From the NCBI RefSeq assembly GCF_030693625.1, contig NZ_JAUYAF010000047.1, forward strand, positions 1 through 37,998: a DNA stretch of 37,998 bases, given 5' to 3'. The stretch is from Phenylobacterium sp. GTDB taxonomy: Bacteria > Pseudomonadota > Alphaproteobacteria > Caulobacterales > Caulobacteraceae. Below the pieces are notes generated by a model. The model searched no databases. It saw only the letters and a program-made list of their open reading frames with translations, and was not told the origin of the DNA. A program made the position numbers and the translations under genes. Within the stretch, counting starts at the first letter, position 1. The number at the start of each line of letters is the position of its first letter. This document shows positions 9,165-18,581 of this stretch, in pieces.

Positions 9165-10097
9165 CTAGGGTCTCTCCAAATCCTCGATCATCGCCCAGGG
9201 CGCCGTCGCCAGACGCGCGGCCAGGAAGTCGAACAGCACCCGCACCCGCGCCGGCCGCAGACGCCCCGGCGGCGAGACCAGGTGCAGGGCGATAGGCGGG
9301 GTTCGCCAGTCGCACATCACCGCCTCGATCGTGCCGTCCGCCAGTTCGGGCCAGACGATGAACTCAGGCTGCAGGGCCAGGCCCAGCCCCTCGCGCAGGG
9401 CGGGGAGCAGGGCGTCGGAATTGTTGACCTTCAGGGGACCGGAGACGGTGACCGATTGCTCCCCCTCATCCGGATGGACGAACTTCCAGACCTCCGGCGT
9501 CAGGACATAGGCGTAGGTCAGGGCCCGGTGGAACAGCAGGTCGCGGGGGTGCTCGGGCCGGCCGTGTTCCGCCAGATAGGCCGGCGATCCCACCAAAACC
9601 AACCGCACCCCGCATAGCCGGCGCGACAGCAGGGAGGAGTCGGCCAGGTTGCCGATCCGCAGACCAAGGTCGAACCCCTCCCCCACCAGGTCGACCTTCT
9701 GATCCGACAGGCTGAGGTCGATGGAGACCTCCGGATAGAGCCGGAGGAACTCCGGCAGCAGGGGGGCAAGGTGCCGGTTGCCAAAGGACATCGGCGCGGC
9801 CAGGCGCACCAGACCCTGAGGCGTCGCCGACTGGGCGGCGGCCTCGGCCTCCACCGCCTCGCCCTCGGCCAGGATCCGGCTGGCCCGTTCCAGGGCCGTG
9901 CGACCGCTTTCGGTCAGGGCGAGTTTGCGCGAGGTGCGGTGGAACAGACTGGTCCCCAGTCGCTGCTCCAGCCGCGACACCGCCTTGGACACCGTGGCCT
10001 TGGAGAGCTCCAGTTCGACGGCGGCGCGGGCGAAGGCGCCCGTCTCGGCCACCTTGGCGAAGACGGCCCAGGCCTCGAAATCAGGAAGACGGGACAT
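9165..10097 (-). CDS. LysR family transcriptional regulator
   Basis: The 310-residue protein has an N-terminal winged HTH (about residues 6-65: [55 protein letters not shown]), then a linker helix and a periplasmic-binding-protein-like effector domain. This is the AaeR/DsdC-like LysR class (LTTR). It diverges from pirin and wrbA, and the 123-base gap carries nested inverted repeats just upstream of its own start. It therefore probably represses itself and controls the pirin-wrbA pair in response to an electrophile, quinone or related signal. The ligand is an inference from neighbours only. Confidence 0.92.
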   Translation of the reverse strand: MSRLPDFEAWAVFAKVAETGAFARAAVELELSKATVSKAVSRLEQRLGTSLFHRTSRKLALTESGRTALERASRILAEGEAVEAEAAAQSATPQGLVRLAAPMSFGNRHLAPLLPEFLRLYPEVSIDLSLSDQKVDLVGEGFDLGLRIGNLADSSLLSRRLCGVRLVLVGSPAYLAEHGRPEHPRDLLFHRALTYAYVLTPEVWKFVHPDEGEQSVTVSGPLKVNNSDALLPALREGLGLALQPEFIVWPELADGTIEAVMCDWRTPPIALHLVSPPGRLRPARVRVLFDFLAARLATAPWAMIEDLERP

Positions 10098-10103
10098 GAC
10101 GAT

Positions 10104-10141
10104 TTCCGAAACGATCTGTTTCCATCGTTTCTATTTCGGAA
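10104..10141. promoter_or_regulatory. Nested inverted repeats in the lysR-pirin divergent region, probable LysR operator
   Basis: Two inverted repeats interlock. TTCCGAAA (10104-10111) pairs with TTTCGGAA (10134-10141), and GAAACGAT (10108-10115) pairs with ATCGTTTC (10124-10131). The site begins seven bases upstream of the lysR start and ends about 80 bases upstream of pirin. That is the usual place for a LysR regulator to repress itself and activate the divergent gene. Confidence 0.62.
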
Positions 10142-10220
10142 TGTGTGGGGATGACTACCTTGATCTCAACAGCGGCGCGGCCCTTCGGCCAGCGACCTCA
10201 CGAGACAGGAGACCCACGAG

Positions 10221-10919
10221 ATGATCGAACGCAGAGCCTTTGACTCCCTCGGCGGCGCCAACCACGGCTGGCTCGACGCCAAGCATCACTTCTCCTTCGC
10301 GGAGTACCACGATCCCAAGCGCATGGGCTGGGGACCTCTTCGGGTTTGGAATGATGACCGCATCGCTCCCAACTCCGGCTTCCCGCCGCACCCCCACGCG
10401 AACATGGAGATCATCACCTATGTCCGCACCGGCGCCATCACCCATAAGGACAGCCTGGGCAACGAGGGCCGCACCGAGGCCGGCGACGTCCAGGTGATGA
10501 GCGCGGGCTCCGGCATCCGCCACGCCGAGTTCAACCTGGAGAGCGAGCCCACCACCCTGTTCCAGATCTGGATCCAGCCCAACAAGACCGGCGGTGCTCC
10601 CAGCTGGGGCGCCAAGCCCTTCCCCAAGGGTGACCGCGCCGGGAAGTTCGTGACCCTGGCCAGCGGGGTCGAAGGCGACACCGACGTCCTGCCGATCCGC
10701 ACCAATGGCCGGGTCGTGGCCGCCACCCTGAAGGCTGGCGAGACCGCCGAGTATGACCTGGGCGCCGACCGCTTCGGCTACCTGGTGCCCGCTACCGGCT
10801 CGGTGGAGGTCAATGGCGTCACCCTCCACGCCCGCGACGGCGCGGCCATCCGCGATGAGGCCACGGTCCGGGTCACCGCCCTGGAGGACGCCGAACTGGT
10901 CCTCGTCGACGCCGCCTAG
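10221..10919 (+). CDS. Pirin family protein (YhhW-type bicupin)
   Basis: The 232-residue cytoplasmic bicupin carries the metal site of the YhhW/pirin family: His57 and His59 in [10 protein letters not shown], and His101 and Glu103 in IRHAEFN. YhhW of E. coli shows quercetin 2,3-dioxygenase activity in vitro; the physiological role of bacterial pirins is uncertain. The ATG at 10221 follows an AGGAG ribosome-binding site by nine bases. It is divergent from the LysR gene and followed by wrbA after 65 bases that contain a strong hairpin. The context points to a quinone or electrophile stress response. Confidence 0.93.
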   Translation: MIERRAFDSLGGANHGWLDAKHHFSFAEYHDPKRMGWGPLRVWNDDRIAPNSGFPPHPHANMEIITYVRTGAITHKDSLGNEGRTEAGDVQVMSAGSGIRHAEFNLESEPTTLFQIWIQPNKTGGAPSWGAKPFPKGDRAGKFVTLASGVEGDTDVLPIRTNGRVVAATLKAGETAEYDLGADRFGYLVPATGSVEVNGVTLHARDGAAIRDEATVRVTALEDAELVLVDAA

Positions 10920-10929
10920 ACCCCCTTCC

Positions 10930-10951
10930 CGCCCCGGTGAAAGCCGGGGCG
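10930..10951. terminator. Hairpin between pirin and wrbA
   Basis: A perfect 8-bp stem, CGCCCCGG (10930-10937) with CCGGGGCG (10944-10951) around TGAAAG, lies ten bases past the pirin stop. There is no T-run after it, so it is more likely an attenuator or an mRNA-stabilising element than a full terminator. wrbA follows 33 bases later. Confidence 0.45.
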
Positions 10952-10984
10952 GCTTCCCTCTCCCCTCCCCCGGAAAATCCCATC

Positions 10985-11584
10985 ATGACCAAGGTCCTCG
11001 TCCTCTATCACTCCGCCTATGGGCACATCGAAACCATGGCCAAGGCCGTGGCCGAAGGCGCCCGCGAGGCCGGCGCCACGGTGGACATCAAGCGCGTCCC
11101 CGAAACCGTGCCCGATGAGATCGCCAAGGCGGCCCACTTCAAGCTCGACCAGGAGGCCCCGATCGCCAGGATCGAGGACCTGGCGGATTACGACGCCATC
11201 ATCATCGGCGTCGGCACCCGGTTTGGCCGCATGAGCTCCCAGATGGCGGCCTTCCTCGACCAGGCCGGCGGCCTCTGGGCCAAGGGCGCCCTGAACGGCA
11301 AGGTCGGCGGGGCCTTCACCTCCACGGCCACCCAGCACGGCGGCCAGGAGACCACCCTGTTCTCGGTGATCACCAACCTGCTGCACTTCGGCATGGTGGT
11401 GGTGGGGCTAGACTACGGCTTCGCCGGCCAGATGACCCTGGATGAGATCACCGGCGGCAGCCCGTACGGCGCCTCCACCATCGCCGGCGGCGACGGCTCG
11501 CGTCAGCCCAGCGACAACGAACTCGAAGGCGCCCGATACCAAGGCCGCAAGATCGCCCAGACCGCCGCCAAGCTGGCCGCGTAA
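10985..11584 (+). CDS. wrbA: NAD(P)H:quinone oxidoreductase, WrbA type
   Basis: WrbA is a flavodoxin-like FMN protein that reduces quinones by two electrons, avoiding semiquinone radicals. The 199-residue product has the FMN phosphate loop in [18 protein letters not shown] (residues 8-25), then [16 protein letters not shown] and the conserved [15 protein letters not shown] (111-125), with [17 protein letters not shown] towards the C-terminus. I chose ATG 10985 ([10 protein letters not shown]) because it opens directly on the first beta strand. It probably shares LysR control with pirin. Confidence 0.96.
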   Translation: MTKVLVLYHSAYGHIETMAKAVAEGAREAGATVDIKRVPETVPDEIAKAAHFKLDQEAPIARIEDLADYDAIIIGVGTRFGRMSSQMAAFLDQAGGLWAKGALNGKVGGAFTSTATQHGGQETTLFSVITNLLHFGMVVVGLDYGFAGQMTLDEITGGSPYGASTIAGGDGSRQPSDNELEGARYQGRKIAQTAAKLAA

Positions 11585-11586
11585 CC

Positions 11587-11692
11587 GACAGGCTGTCGTT
11601 CCGACCTCCCCCGGAGGACGACGGCCCCGCCGCCGAGGCTGACCCCCAGCCCGGCGGCGCAGGAGGGGTGGAGGCGTCCCGCGCCTCCACCC
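11587..11692. terminator. Four consecutive hairpins after wrbA; the last is a strong bidirectional terminator candidate
   Basis: The wrbA-NMO convergent gap holds GACAG/CTGTC (11587-11597), CCTCC/GGAGG (11605-11617), CGCCGCCG/CGGCGGCG (11628-11659), and an 11-bp stem GGGTGGAGGCG/CGCCTCCACCC (11666-11692, loop TCCCG). A short T-run (GTTT) follows on the plus strand. The last stem probably ends transcription from both sides. Confidence 0.6.
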
Positions 11693-11726
11693 TGACCGTT
11701 TCGATGATCCCCGTGGTCGGCCGAGC

Positions 11727-12701
11727 CTAGGCCGTCACCTTCACCAGCTTGCTCGCCCGCGTCAGCGCGGCCTCGGCCTCCGAGACCAGGTTGGCCACGA
11801 TCTGGGCCGCCGGCAGCACCGTGTGGATGCCCCCCGCCGACTGACCCATGGCGAAGCAGGACTTGTCGGGGTCCAGGCCCTCGATCTGGCCGCCGATGCC
11901 GCCCATGACGCCGGCCTGGCTGGAGATCATCGCCTGCATGGGGAAGGGCTGGATGTCCTGGGGACGGGTCTCCCAGTCCTCCACATAGGGGTTCTTGCGC
12001 ACCCGCATCGGCTTGCCGGAATAGGACCGCGTACGGACGGTGTCCTCGTCGGCGGCCTCCACGATGGTCTGGCGGTAGAGTTCGCCGGCATGGGCCTCGT
12101 GGCTGGCGATGAAGCGGGTGCCCATCCAGACGCCGACGGCGCCGAGGGTGAGGGCCGCGGCCAGGCCGCGCCCGTCATAGAGGCCGCCGGCCGCCACCAC
12201 CGGGATCTTCACGGCCTCCACCGCCTGGGCCACCAGGGGCATGGTGCCCACCAGGCCCGTATGGCCGCCGCCCTCGCCGCCCTGGCAGATGACGGCGTCG
12301 CAGCCGGCCTGCTCGGCCTTCACCGCGTGCTTGACCGCCCCGCAGACCACCATGACCTTGAGGCCGGCCTTCTTGAGCTTCTCCATGATCGGCATGGGCA
12401 CGCCCAGGCCGGCCACGAAGCTGGAGGCTCCCTCCTCGATGATGATCTCCACCGAGGCCGTCAGGCTATCCGGGCTGGCCGCCAGCAGGTCGACGCCGAA
12501 GGGCTTGTCGGTCAGGCTTTTGACCTTGCGCATCTCGTCGCGGATGAACTCCGGCGTGCGGCCGGCCATGCCCAGCACGCCATAGCCCCCGGCGTTGGAC
12601 ACCGCGGCCACCAGCTCGGCATAGGAGACGCCCCCCATGCCGGCCAGCATGATCGGGTGCTTGACCTCCAGGAGGTCGCAAAGCGGGGTGTGAAGGGTCA
12701 T
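11727..12701 (-). CDS. Nitronate monooxygenase / NPD-family flavin oxidoreductase
   Basis: The 324-residue FMN-dependent TIM-barrel protein fits the 2-nitropropane dioxygenase (NMO) family, which oxidises nitronates such as 3-nitropropionate. It has HPIMLAGMGGVSYAELVAAV at the N-terminus, the conserved GGEGGGHTG with the candidate catalytic His147, and the FMN-phosphate motif VVAAGGLYDGRGLAAALTLGA with VWMGTRFIAS. Several members of this fold are enoyl reductases or have other flavin roles, so the substrate is not certain. The start lies in a GGGAGAAAACGCCATG context. It follows an APH-fold kinase gene on the same strand by 80 bases, which include a TGACCC-A-GGGTCA palindrome. Confidence 0.88.
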   Translation of the reverse strand: MTLHTPLCDLLEVKHPIMLAGMGGVSYAELVAAVSNAGGYGVLGMAGRTPEFIRDEMRKVKSLTDKPFGVDLLAASPDSLTASVEIIIEEGASSFVAGLGVPMPIMEKLKKAGLKVMVVCGAVKHAVKAEQAGCDAVICQGGEGGGHTGLVGTMPLVAQAVEAVKIPVVAAGGLYDGRGLAAALTLGAVGVWMGTRFIASHEAHAGELYRQTIVEAADEDTVRTRSYSGKPMRVRKNPYVEDWETRPQDIQPFPMQAMISSQAGVMGGIGGQIEGLDPDKSCFAMGQSAGGIHTVLPAAQIVANLVSEAEAALTRASKLVKVTA

Positions 12702-12763
12702 GGCGTTTTCTCCCGAAATCTCGTTGGGGACAGGATGGCGCCGCAGCCCGCGGAAGGGAACCG

Positions 12764-12776
12764 TGACCCAGGGTCA
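12764..12776. repeat. Perfect 13-bp palindrome TGACCC-A-GGGTCA
   Basis: It lies in the 80-base gap between the kinase stop (12782) and the NMO start (12701). It could be an operator for the NMO gene or a short hairpin after the kinase gene. No regulator gene is adjacent. Confidence 0.35.
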
Positions 12777-12781
12777 GCGGC

Positions 12782-13780
12782 TCACAGTAAGGCGGTCAGC
12801 CGCTCGACATAGCCCCGCGCCCAGCCGCTGAAGGTCTTGCCCGCCGTCCAGCCGGCACGCTCCGGCGGCCGAGTGAAGTACTCCCAGAGCAGCAGCCGCT
12901 CATAGACCACGTACAGCGGCGCGCGGGATTGCGCGTCCGGCCCGCCGCCGCCCGCCCCTCGGTAGGCGCCGATCAGAGCCGACGTCAGGGCTGGGTCCTG
13001 GTCCAGGTAGTTGGCGGCCTGGCGGCAGAGGTCGGCTTCCCCGCCGCCGAAGGTCGACGTCATCAGGTCCACCACCCCGGTGATCGCCCAGGCCCCGTCG
13101 CGCCGCTGCGCCAGCACATTGTTGAGGCTGAAGTCGTTGTGCAGATAGACCGCCGGGCCGGAGTCGCGCACCAAGGCGGCCAGGTGCAGCACCCCCTCGA
13201 TCCAGGCGTGGTCCTCCGGCGTCAGCGAGCCGGAGCCGTCGGCGTCGGCCACCAGCTTGCGCACCTCGCGGACCAGATGCCCGATATGCCCACCTTCGAA
13301 GGGCACGATGTCACCGGTGGCGAGATCGAAATCCCCCGCCGCCGCCCAGGTCAGGGCCTGCAGGGCCGCCAGGGTCTCGCCCTGAGCCCAGGCGATCTGC
13401 CAGCGGTCGTCGGCCGAAAGTCCCGCGATCACCGCCGGGTCGGCCAGAGGCTGGCCCGGCAGGCGCGGGGCCACGATGTACGGCCAGCCGAAGATCTCCG
13501 GCGAGGTCTCCAGCCACTGCGGCCAGGCCACCGGCCCGGCTGTCCGCGCCGCCAGCAGCCGCGCGAAGAACACCTCTTTCGCGAACTGCCAGTCGCCGTG
13601 CTGGGCGCCGCGGAAGATGAATTCGCCGCGGCTGGTGGTCAGGAAGACGTTCTGCCCGAACAGGCCGAAGGGCACGGCGGTCGCGCCGACGAGCTCGCCC
13701 AGGTCCAGCCGGTCGAGCGCCTGCTGGAACTGGGCGTCGGAGATGTCCCCCAGCCGGGCGGAATAGGCGCGCGTCGTCAT
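12782..13780 (-). CDS. Phosphotransferase family protein (aminoglycoside-phosphotransferase fold)
   Basis: The 332-residue cytoplasmic protein has an APH/choline-kinase fold. An N-lobe (LFGQNVFLTTSRGEFIFRG) leads to the Brenner-type catalytic loop HNDFSLNNVL (His214, Asp216, Asn220) and the metal-binding aspartate in ITGVVDLM (Asp238). No acyl-CoA-dehydrogenase fusion or choline motif is seen, so the phosphate acceptor is unknown and antibiotic resistance should not be assumed. It is preceded on the same strand by an SDR gene (13-base gap) and followed by the NMO gene, suggesting one transcript. Confidence 0.85.
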   Translation of the reverse strand: MTTRAYSARLGDISDAQFQQALDRLDLGELVGATAVPFGLFGQNVFLTTSRGEFIFRGAQHGDWQFAKEVFFARLLAARTAGPVAWPQWLETSPEIFGWPYIVAPRLPGQPLADPAVIAGLSADDRWQIAWAQGETLAALQALTWAAAGDFDLATGDIVPFEGGHIGHLVREVRKLVADADGSGSLTPEDHAWIEGVLHLAALVRDSGPAVYLHNDFSLNNVLAQRRDGAWAITGVVDLMTSTFGGGEADLCRQAANYLDQDPALTSALIGAYRGAGGGGPDAQSRAPLYVVYERLLLWEYFTRPPERAGWTAGKTFSGWARGYVERLTALL

Positions 13781-13793
13781 GCGCGCCGCATCC

Positions 13794-14579
13794 TCAGAAG
13801 ACGCCGTATCCGCCGTCGATCAGAAAGCTGTCGCCGGTGTGGAAGGACGAGGCGTCCGAGGCCAGGTAGACCGCCATGCCGCCGAAGTCCGCCGGCTGGC
13901 CCCAGCGGCGCATGGGCACCCGCTTGATCACCGCATCGCTGAACTTGTCGTTGCCCTGGGCGCCCGCCGTCATGTCGGTGGCGATCCAGCCGGGCAGGAT
14001 GGCGTTGGCCCGCACGCCATAGCGGGCGTGCTCCACGGCGATGGCGCGGATCATCGAGATCACGGCGCCCTTGGTGGCGGCGTAGGCCTCGTTCTTCGGC
14101 GCCCCGTCGAGGGCCGACAGCGACGAGATCACCACAAGTGATCCACCGGCCTTGTCGCCGGAGCCGGCCCGCTCGACCATGTGCTTGCAGGCCTCCCGGA
14201 AGGTGAAGAACACCCCGTCCAGGTTCACCGACAGCACCTTGCGGTACATCTCGGTGGAGAACTCCGAGAAGGAGGGCGCACCGCCACCGATCCCGGCGTT
14301 GGCGATCACGGTGTCGATGCGGCCCATCTTGGAGACCGCTTCAGCCATCCCCGCCTTGACCGCGTGCTCGTCGGCGACGTCCACCACCTGGGTCAAGACC
14401 CGGACGCCGACCTTCTTGAGCTTCTCCTCGGCGTCCGCGTTCTTCTTGGGGTTGGAGCCCCAGATCACCACGTCCGCGCCGGACTCGGCCAGGGCCTCGA
14501 CCATGCCAAACCCGATGCCGCCATTGCCACCCGTGACAAGGGCCACCTTGCCGGTCAGGTCGAAGGGTTTGTAGGCCAT
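13794..14579 (-). CDS. Short-chain dehydrogenase/reductase (classical SDR)
   Basis: This 261-residue NAD(P)-dependent oxidoreductase has the classical SDR landmarks: the cofactor loop TGGNGGIG (16-23), NAG at 94-96, catalytic Ser153 in ISSLSALDG, and YxxxK at Tyr166 and Lys170. The C-terminal SFHTGDSFLIDGGYGVF is typical. The substrate is unknown. I start it at ATG 14579 (MAYKPFDLTGK), which opens on the first beta strand and has a GGGAG site upstream, rather than at a longer in-frame start at 14645. It leads the minus-strand group SDR - kinase - NMO and is divergent from the peroxiredoxin gene. Confidence 0.92.
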   Translation of the reverse strand: MAYKPFDLTGKVALVTGGNGGIGFGMVEALAESGADVVIWGSNPKKNADAEEKLKKVGVRVLTQVVDVADEHAVKAGMAEAVSKMGRIDTVIANAGIGGGAPSFSEFSTEMYRKVLSVNLDGVFFTFREACKHMVERAGSGDKAGGSLVVISSLSALDGAPKNEAYAATKGAVISMIRAIAVEHARYGVRANAILPGWIATDMTAGAQGNDKFSDAVIKRVPMRRWGQPADFGGMAVYLASDASSFHTGDSFLIDGGYGVF

Positions 14580-14645
14580 GGCGTCTGCTCCCATTTGTCT
14601 TGTTTGTTGGGAGGACAGAGGCCGGGTTGACGCCCGGTCCGTCAA

Positions 14646-14684
14646 GCGCCGAGGTCGCGTTGAAACCTTCGCTGGCCTCGGCGC
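14646..14684. repeat. Inverted repeat in the SDR-peroxiredoxin divergent region
   Basis: Nine-base perfect arms GCGCCGAGG (14646-14654) and CCTCGGCGC (14676-14684) are separated by 21 bases. The position between two divergent starts fits an operator as well as a leader hairpin; the sequence alone does not decide. Confidence 0.4.
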
Positions 14685-14727
14685 GAACTAGGATGTGACC
14701 CGCCCTGTTGGCGGCCGGAGACACCCG

Positions 14728-15300
<573 letters not shown>

Positions 15301-15301
15301 T

Positions 15302-16150
15302 CTACAGTCTGCTGGCGAAGGCCTCGACCACGCTGTTGCCGGTGGGGTCCACGACCTTGGGTCCCACCACCTGTTTGGCGAAATCCGAGGTGATGTAGCG
15401 GAAGTCCGGCGTCTCGGCGGTGGCGGCGCCGAGAATGATCCCGGCGATATCGGCGCCAGTCTGCCCATACTGGGCGAAGACCCCGGTGCTGGCGCCCATG
15501 TATTTCGCGACGATGGCGTCATAGGGCGGGGCGTAGGCCGCAAGGTCGCTGGCCGAGCGGACGCTGTTGACGAACTCGGTGTTGATAGGGCCGGGCTCGA
15601 TCAGGCTGATCTGCACGCCCAGCCGCTTGGCCAGCGGGGCCAGGGATTCCATCATCCCCTCCACCGCGAACTTGGCGGCGCAGTAGGCGTCGTTGAAGGG
15701 CTGGCCGATCAGGCCTCCGACGCTGGTGACCGAGATGATCCGCCCCGTGCCGCGCTCGCGCATGTGAGGGAACACCGCCTTGGTCATCCGCCAGACCCCG
15801 AAGAAATTAACCCCCATGGTCCGTTCCAGATCGGCGTCGGTGGTCTGTTCCAGGCTGCCCAGGAAGCCGGCGCCGGCGTTGTTCACCAGGACGTCGATGC
15901 CGCCATGCTTGCGGATCACCTTCTCGACGCAGGCCTCGATGGACTTCTTCTTCTGGACGTCGAGCTTCTCGACCTTGACCTTCACCCCGGCGGCCTTGGC
16001 CTGGGCCAGCAGGTCCTTCTTCTTGGACGTGTCGCGCATGGTGGCGATCGTCACGTAGCCGGCCCGGGCGAAGGCGATGGCGGTGTGCAGGCCCACGCCC
16101 GTGGAGGTTCCAGTGATCAGGACCACGGGTCCCGTGTGGCTCTTGCTCAT
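15302..16150 (-). CDS. SDR family oxidoreductase
   Basis: The 282-residue classical SDR has TGTSTGVG (13-20), NNAG at 90-93, catalytic Ser143 in SVTSVGG, and YxxxK at Tyr156 and Lys160. Its long C-terminus after ISLIEPGPINTEF resembles the SDR subgroup with retinol-dehydrogenase-like or 17-beta-HSD-like members. The substrate is unknown. The start is ATG 16150, with a GGGGAA ribosome-binding site seven bases upstream; the longer in-frame start at 16183 lacks one. It follows the carboxylesterase gene on the same strand by 53 bases, so an ester hydrolase and an alcohol dehydrogenase may work in sequence. Confidence 0.9.
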   Translation of the reverse strand: MSKSHTGPVVLITGTSTGVGLHTAIAFARAGYVTIATMRDTSKKKDLLAQAKAAGVKVKVEKLDVQKKKSIEACVEKVIRKHGGIDVLVNNAGAGFLGSLEQTTDADLERTMGVNFFGVWRMTKAVFPHMRERGTGRIISVTSVGGLIGQPFNDAYCAAKFAVEGMMESLAPLAKRLGVQISLIEPGPINTEFVNSVRSASDLAAYAPPYDAIVAKYMGASTGVFAQYGQTGADIAGIILGAATAETPDFRYITSDFAKQVVGPKVVDPTGNSVVEAFASRL

Positions 16151-16203
16151 ATGCTTCCCCCCAGCGGCTCGGATCGGCCGCATTCCGGGAAACCCTAGCG
16201 CGG

Positions 16204-17706
16204 CTAGAGCAGCGCCTCCAGGGTCGCACGCTCCTCGCCGAAGGGGTCAGACTGAACGGTCGACGCGGCTGTGTCGAACACCATGGTGTCGCGGCTCGCC
16301 GCGTCATAGGCGGGCCAGGCCGGCAAACCGGGATGGTTGGGGTTTCCGGTCCGCGCAAACGCGATCCAGGCGTCCATGATCTCGCCCTCCAGCCGCTCCA
16401 CGTCGGGGCCGGCGCCCGCAAAGTTCACCTGCCCCTCGATCCTTGTCGTGCCGAAGACGAAGGGCATCTCCAGCGCGTGACAGGCGCCGAGCGCCCCACG
16501 GCGGGCGGGAGAGGCGTGGGTGAACAGGTAGAGATAGGCCGGGCCGTGCGGGGCCTGGGCTGAGGCGAACTTGGTCGCGGCGATGCGAAACTGCATGTCG
16601 CTGCCGATGGCGTCGAGCAGGTCGAGGTTGTCGGTGGGGAGCCCCTTGGTCTCTCGCGAGGCGCGGTAGACCTCGATCAGTTCCTTGGCCTGCGGCTCGG
16701 TGGCGTTCGGAAGACGGCCGCGAACCTCGGCCAGCAGGGCCTCATCGGCCATCGGCTCACGGCGACCCGGGACAAACAGCTTCACCTCGTCTCGGTTGGA
16801 GCCGATCAGCAGGGCGACGTCCCTGGCTCCGCCATCGCGGACCACCACCATCGGGGCCTCGGGCAGGGAGGCCGGGTCCCGGGTCGGGCCAAATCCGCTC
16901 CCCGGTCCGAAGCCGCCCGAGGCCTGGGCCGCCAGGATCTTGTCGGCCGGCAGGTCGAACAGATCCACCACCTCGCTGCGGTCGAGACCGAGGCTCGCCA
17001 GCAACTTGTCGGCGGCCTTGGCGGCGACCTCCGGCGGACCCGCGCGACCCACGCCGCTCTGCAGGATCGCGCGCTTGAACAGCCCCTTCGCGGCCGGCAT
17101 CGCCACCAGGCAGGCCACCGCCGCCGAGCCGGCGGACTCCCCGAAAATGGTGATCTGCTCGGGGTCGCCGCCGAAGGCCGCGATGTTCTCGGCGACCCAC
17201 TTCAGCGCCGCCACCTGGTCGAGCAGGCCCGCATTGCCGGGGATGCCAGCCTCCGGGATCGACAGGAAGCCCAGAGCGCCCAGCCGGTAGTTCAGGGACA
17301 CCACCACCACGTCGCCGCGCTCGGCCAGGGGCCCGCCGTCATAGAGCGGTTCGTAGCCCGCCCCATGGGTGAAGCCGCCGCCATGGATCCAGACCATCAC
17401 CGGCCGCTTGGCGCCGTCCGTCGCCGGGGTGAAGACGTTCAGGTTGAGGCAGTCCTCATCCTGGGCCCCGCTGGCCGCGAATCCCGGGATGAAGTGCGGG
17501 GTCTGCAGGGCGGCGAAGCCCTTTTCGGTCGCCTTGCGCATGCCCGCCCAGGCGCCGGCCGGCTTGGGGGCGCGGAAGCGGGTCTGACCGGTGGGGGCGG
17601 CGGCGTAGGGGATACCGTAGAAAGCGATGTGGCGGCCGCGCGCTAAACCCTCGACCCAGCCGGCGTCTGTCTTGACCGTAGCGTCGAGCGTGGCGGCGTC
17701 ACTCAT
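16204..17706 (-). CDS. Type-B carboxylesterase
   Basis: The 500-residue alpha/beta hydrolase has the carboxylesterase type B signatures: EDCLNLNVFTP (84-94), the oxyanion hole HGGGF (108-112), the nucleophile Ser191 in GESAGS, a conserved SNRDEVKLF with the likely acidic residue, and a CHALEMPFVFG segment with the likely catalytic histidine. It has no evident signal peptide. The start is ATG 17706 after a GGAGAACGCC site; longer in-frame starts upstream extend into the yaaA spacer. It probably hydrolyses short-chain or aromatic esters and may be part of a catabolic group with the SDR at 15302, although this is inference. Confidence 0.94.
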   Translation of the reverse strand: MSDAATLDATVKTDAGWVEGLARGRHIAFYGIPYAAAPTGQTRFRAPKPAGAWAGMRKATEKGFAALQTPHFIPGFAASGAQDEDCLNLNVFTPATDGAKRPVMVWIHGGGFTHGAGYEPLYDGGPLAERGDVVVVSLNYRLGALGFLSIPEAGIPGNAGLLDQVAALKWVAENIAAFGGDPEQITIFGESAGSAAVACLVAMPAAKGLFKRAILQSGVGRAGPPEVAAKAADKLLASLGLDRSEVVDLFDLPADKILAAQASGGFGPGSGFGPTRDPASLPEAPMVVVRDGGARDVALLIGSNRDEVKLFVPGRREPMADEALLAEVRGRLPNATEPQAKELIEVYRASRETKGLPTDNLDLLDAIGSDMQFRIAATKFASAQAPHGPAYLYLFTHASPARRGALGACHALEMPFVFGTTRIEGQVNFAGAGPDVERLEGEIMDAWIAFARTGNPNHPGLPAWPAYDAASRDTMVFDTAASTVQSDPFGEERATLEALL

Positions 17707-17750
17707 GGCGTTCTCCCTGACGGAAGCCATACTGCTCCCTAGAAAGAACA

Positions 17751-17764
17751 TCCGGCGCGCCGGA
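17751..17764. repeat. Perfect 14-bp palindrome between yaaA and the carboxylesterase gene
   Basis: TCCGGCGCGCCGGA is perfectly self-complementary. It starts seven bases beyond the yaaA stop in the 65-base gap upstream of the esterase start. It could be a terminator-like stem or an operator, and has no obvious T-run. Confidence 0.35.
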
Positions 17765-17771
17765 CCCTGCG

Positions 17772-18575
17772 TCAAGCGTCGGCGGCCTTGGCCTTGGCGC
17801 TCATCAGCGGCGGTTGCGGGCGGGAGAAGACCCACTCGCTGTCGGTGGAGGCGTGGGCCTGGAACCGGTAGCCGTCGGTGTCGAAGGCCTTGAGGTCGGC
17901 CGCCTTGGCGATGCGGTGGTCGACGGCGTAGCGGGCCAGGGCCCCGCGGGCCCGCTTGGCGAAGAAGCTGATCACCCGGGACTCGCCGTCCTTCTCCTCC
18001 ACGAAGCGCACATTCACCACCGGCAAGGTCAGAGCCGACCGGTCCACGACGCCGAAATATTCCTGGCTGGCGCAGTTCACCAGGGTCGGGTCCTTGTGAC
18101 CGGCGGCCTGGGCGTTCAGGGCCTTGGCGACCTTGTCGCCCCAGAAGGCGTAGAGGCTGGGACCGCGCTTGGTCTTCAGCCGCGTCCCCATTTCAAGCCG
18201 ATAGGGCTGGATGCCGTCGAGGGGCCGCAGCAGGCCATAGAGACCCGACAGGATGCGGACGTGATCCTGAGCGAAGGCCAGGGCCTTCTTGTCCAGCTCC
18301 CGAGCCTTGAAGCCCATATAGACGTCGCCATTGAAGGCGAAGGCGGCCTGCAGCCCCTCCTCCATGGCCGGATCAAAGGCCTGGAAGCGGTCGCGGTTCA
18401 GCTTGGCGAGGTTGTCCGACAGGCCCATCAGCCGCTTCACCTGCGCCACGGTCAGCTTGCGGGTGGTCTCAGACAGCAGGGCGATGTCCTCGCCCATCTC
18501 CGGGGTGGTCATCGGCAGGGGCTTGTCCGGCGCGACGAAGTTCATCGCCTTGGCGGGGGACAGGACAATCAGCAT
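17772..18575 (-). CDS. yaaA: Peroxide stress protein YaaA (UPF0246)
   Basis: The 267-residue protein starts MLIVLSPAKAMNF and has the family landmarks LNRDRFQAFD, AFNGDVYMGF, LSGLYGLLRPLDGIQPYRLEMG, LVNCASQEYF and FFAKRARGALARY. In E. coli YaaA limits free iron and oxidative damage under hydrogen peroxide and binds DNA. It acts in the cytoplasm. It lies six bases after the FAD-linked oxidase gene and 65 before the esterase gene on the same strand. The length is normal and there is no sign of transfer. Confidence 0.95.
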   Translation of the reverse strand: MLIVLSPAKAMNFVAPDKPLPMTTPEMGEDIALLSETTRKLTVAQVKRLMGLSDNLAKLNRDRFQAFDPAMEEGLQAAFAFNGDVYMGFKARELDKKALAFAQDHVRILSGLYGLLRPLDGIQPYRLEMGTRLKTKRGPSLYAFWGDKVAKALNAQAAGHKDPTLVNCASQEYFGVVDRSALTLPVVNVRFVEEKDGESRVISFFAKRARGALARYAVDHRIAKAADLKAFDTDGYRFQAHASTDSEWVFSRPQPPLMSAKAKAADA

Positions 18576-18581
18576 GGCGGC

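Noticed and set aside
12782..13780. Aminoglycoside resistance gene
   Set aside because: The fold is that of aminoglycoside phosphotransferases, but many chromosomal kinases share it and nothing in the neighbourhood suggests resistance.
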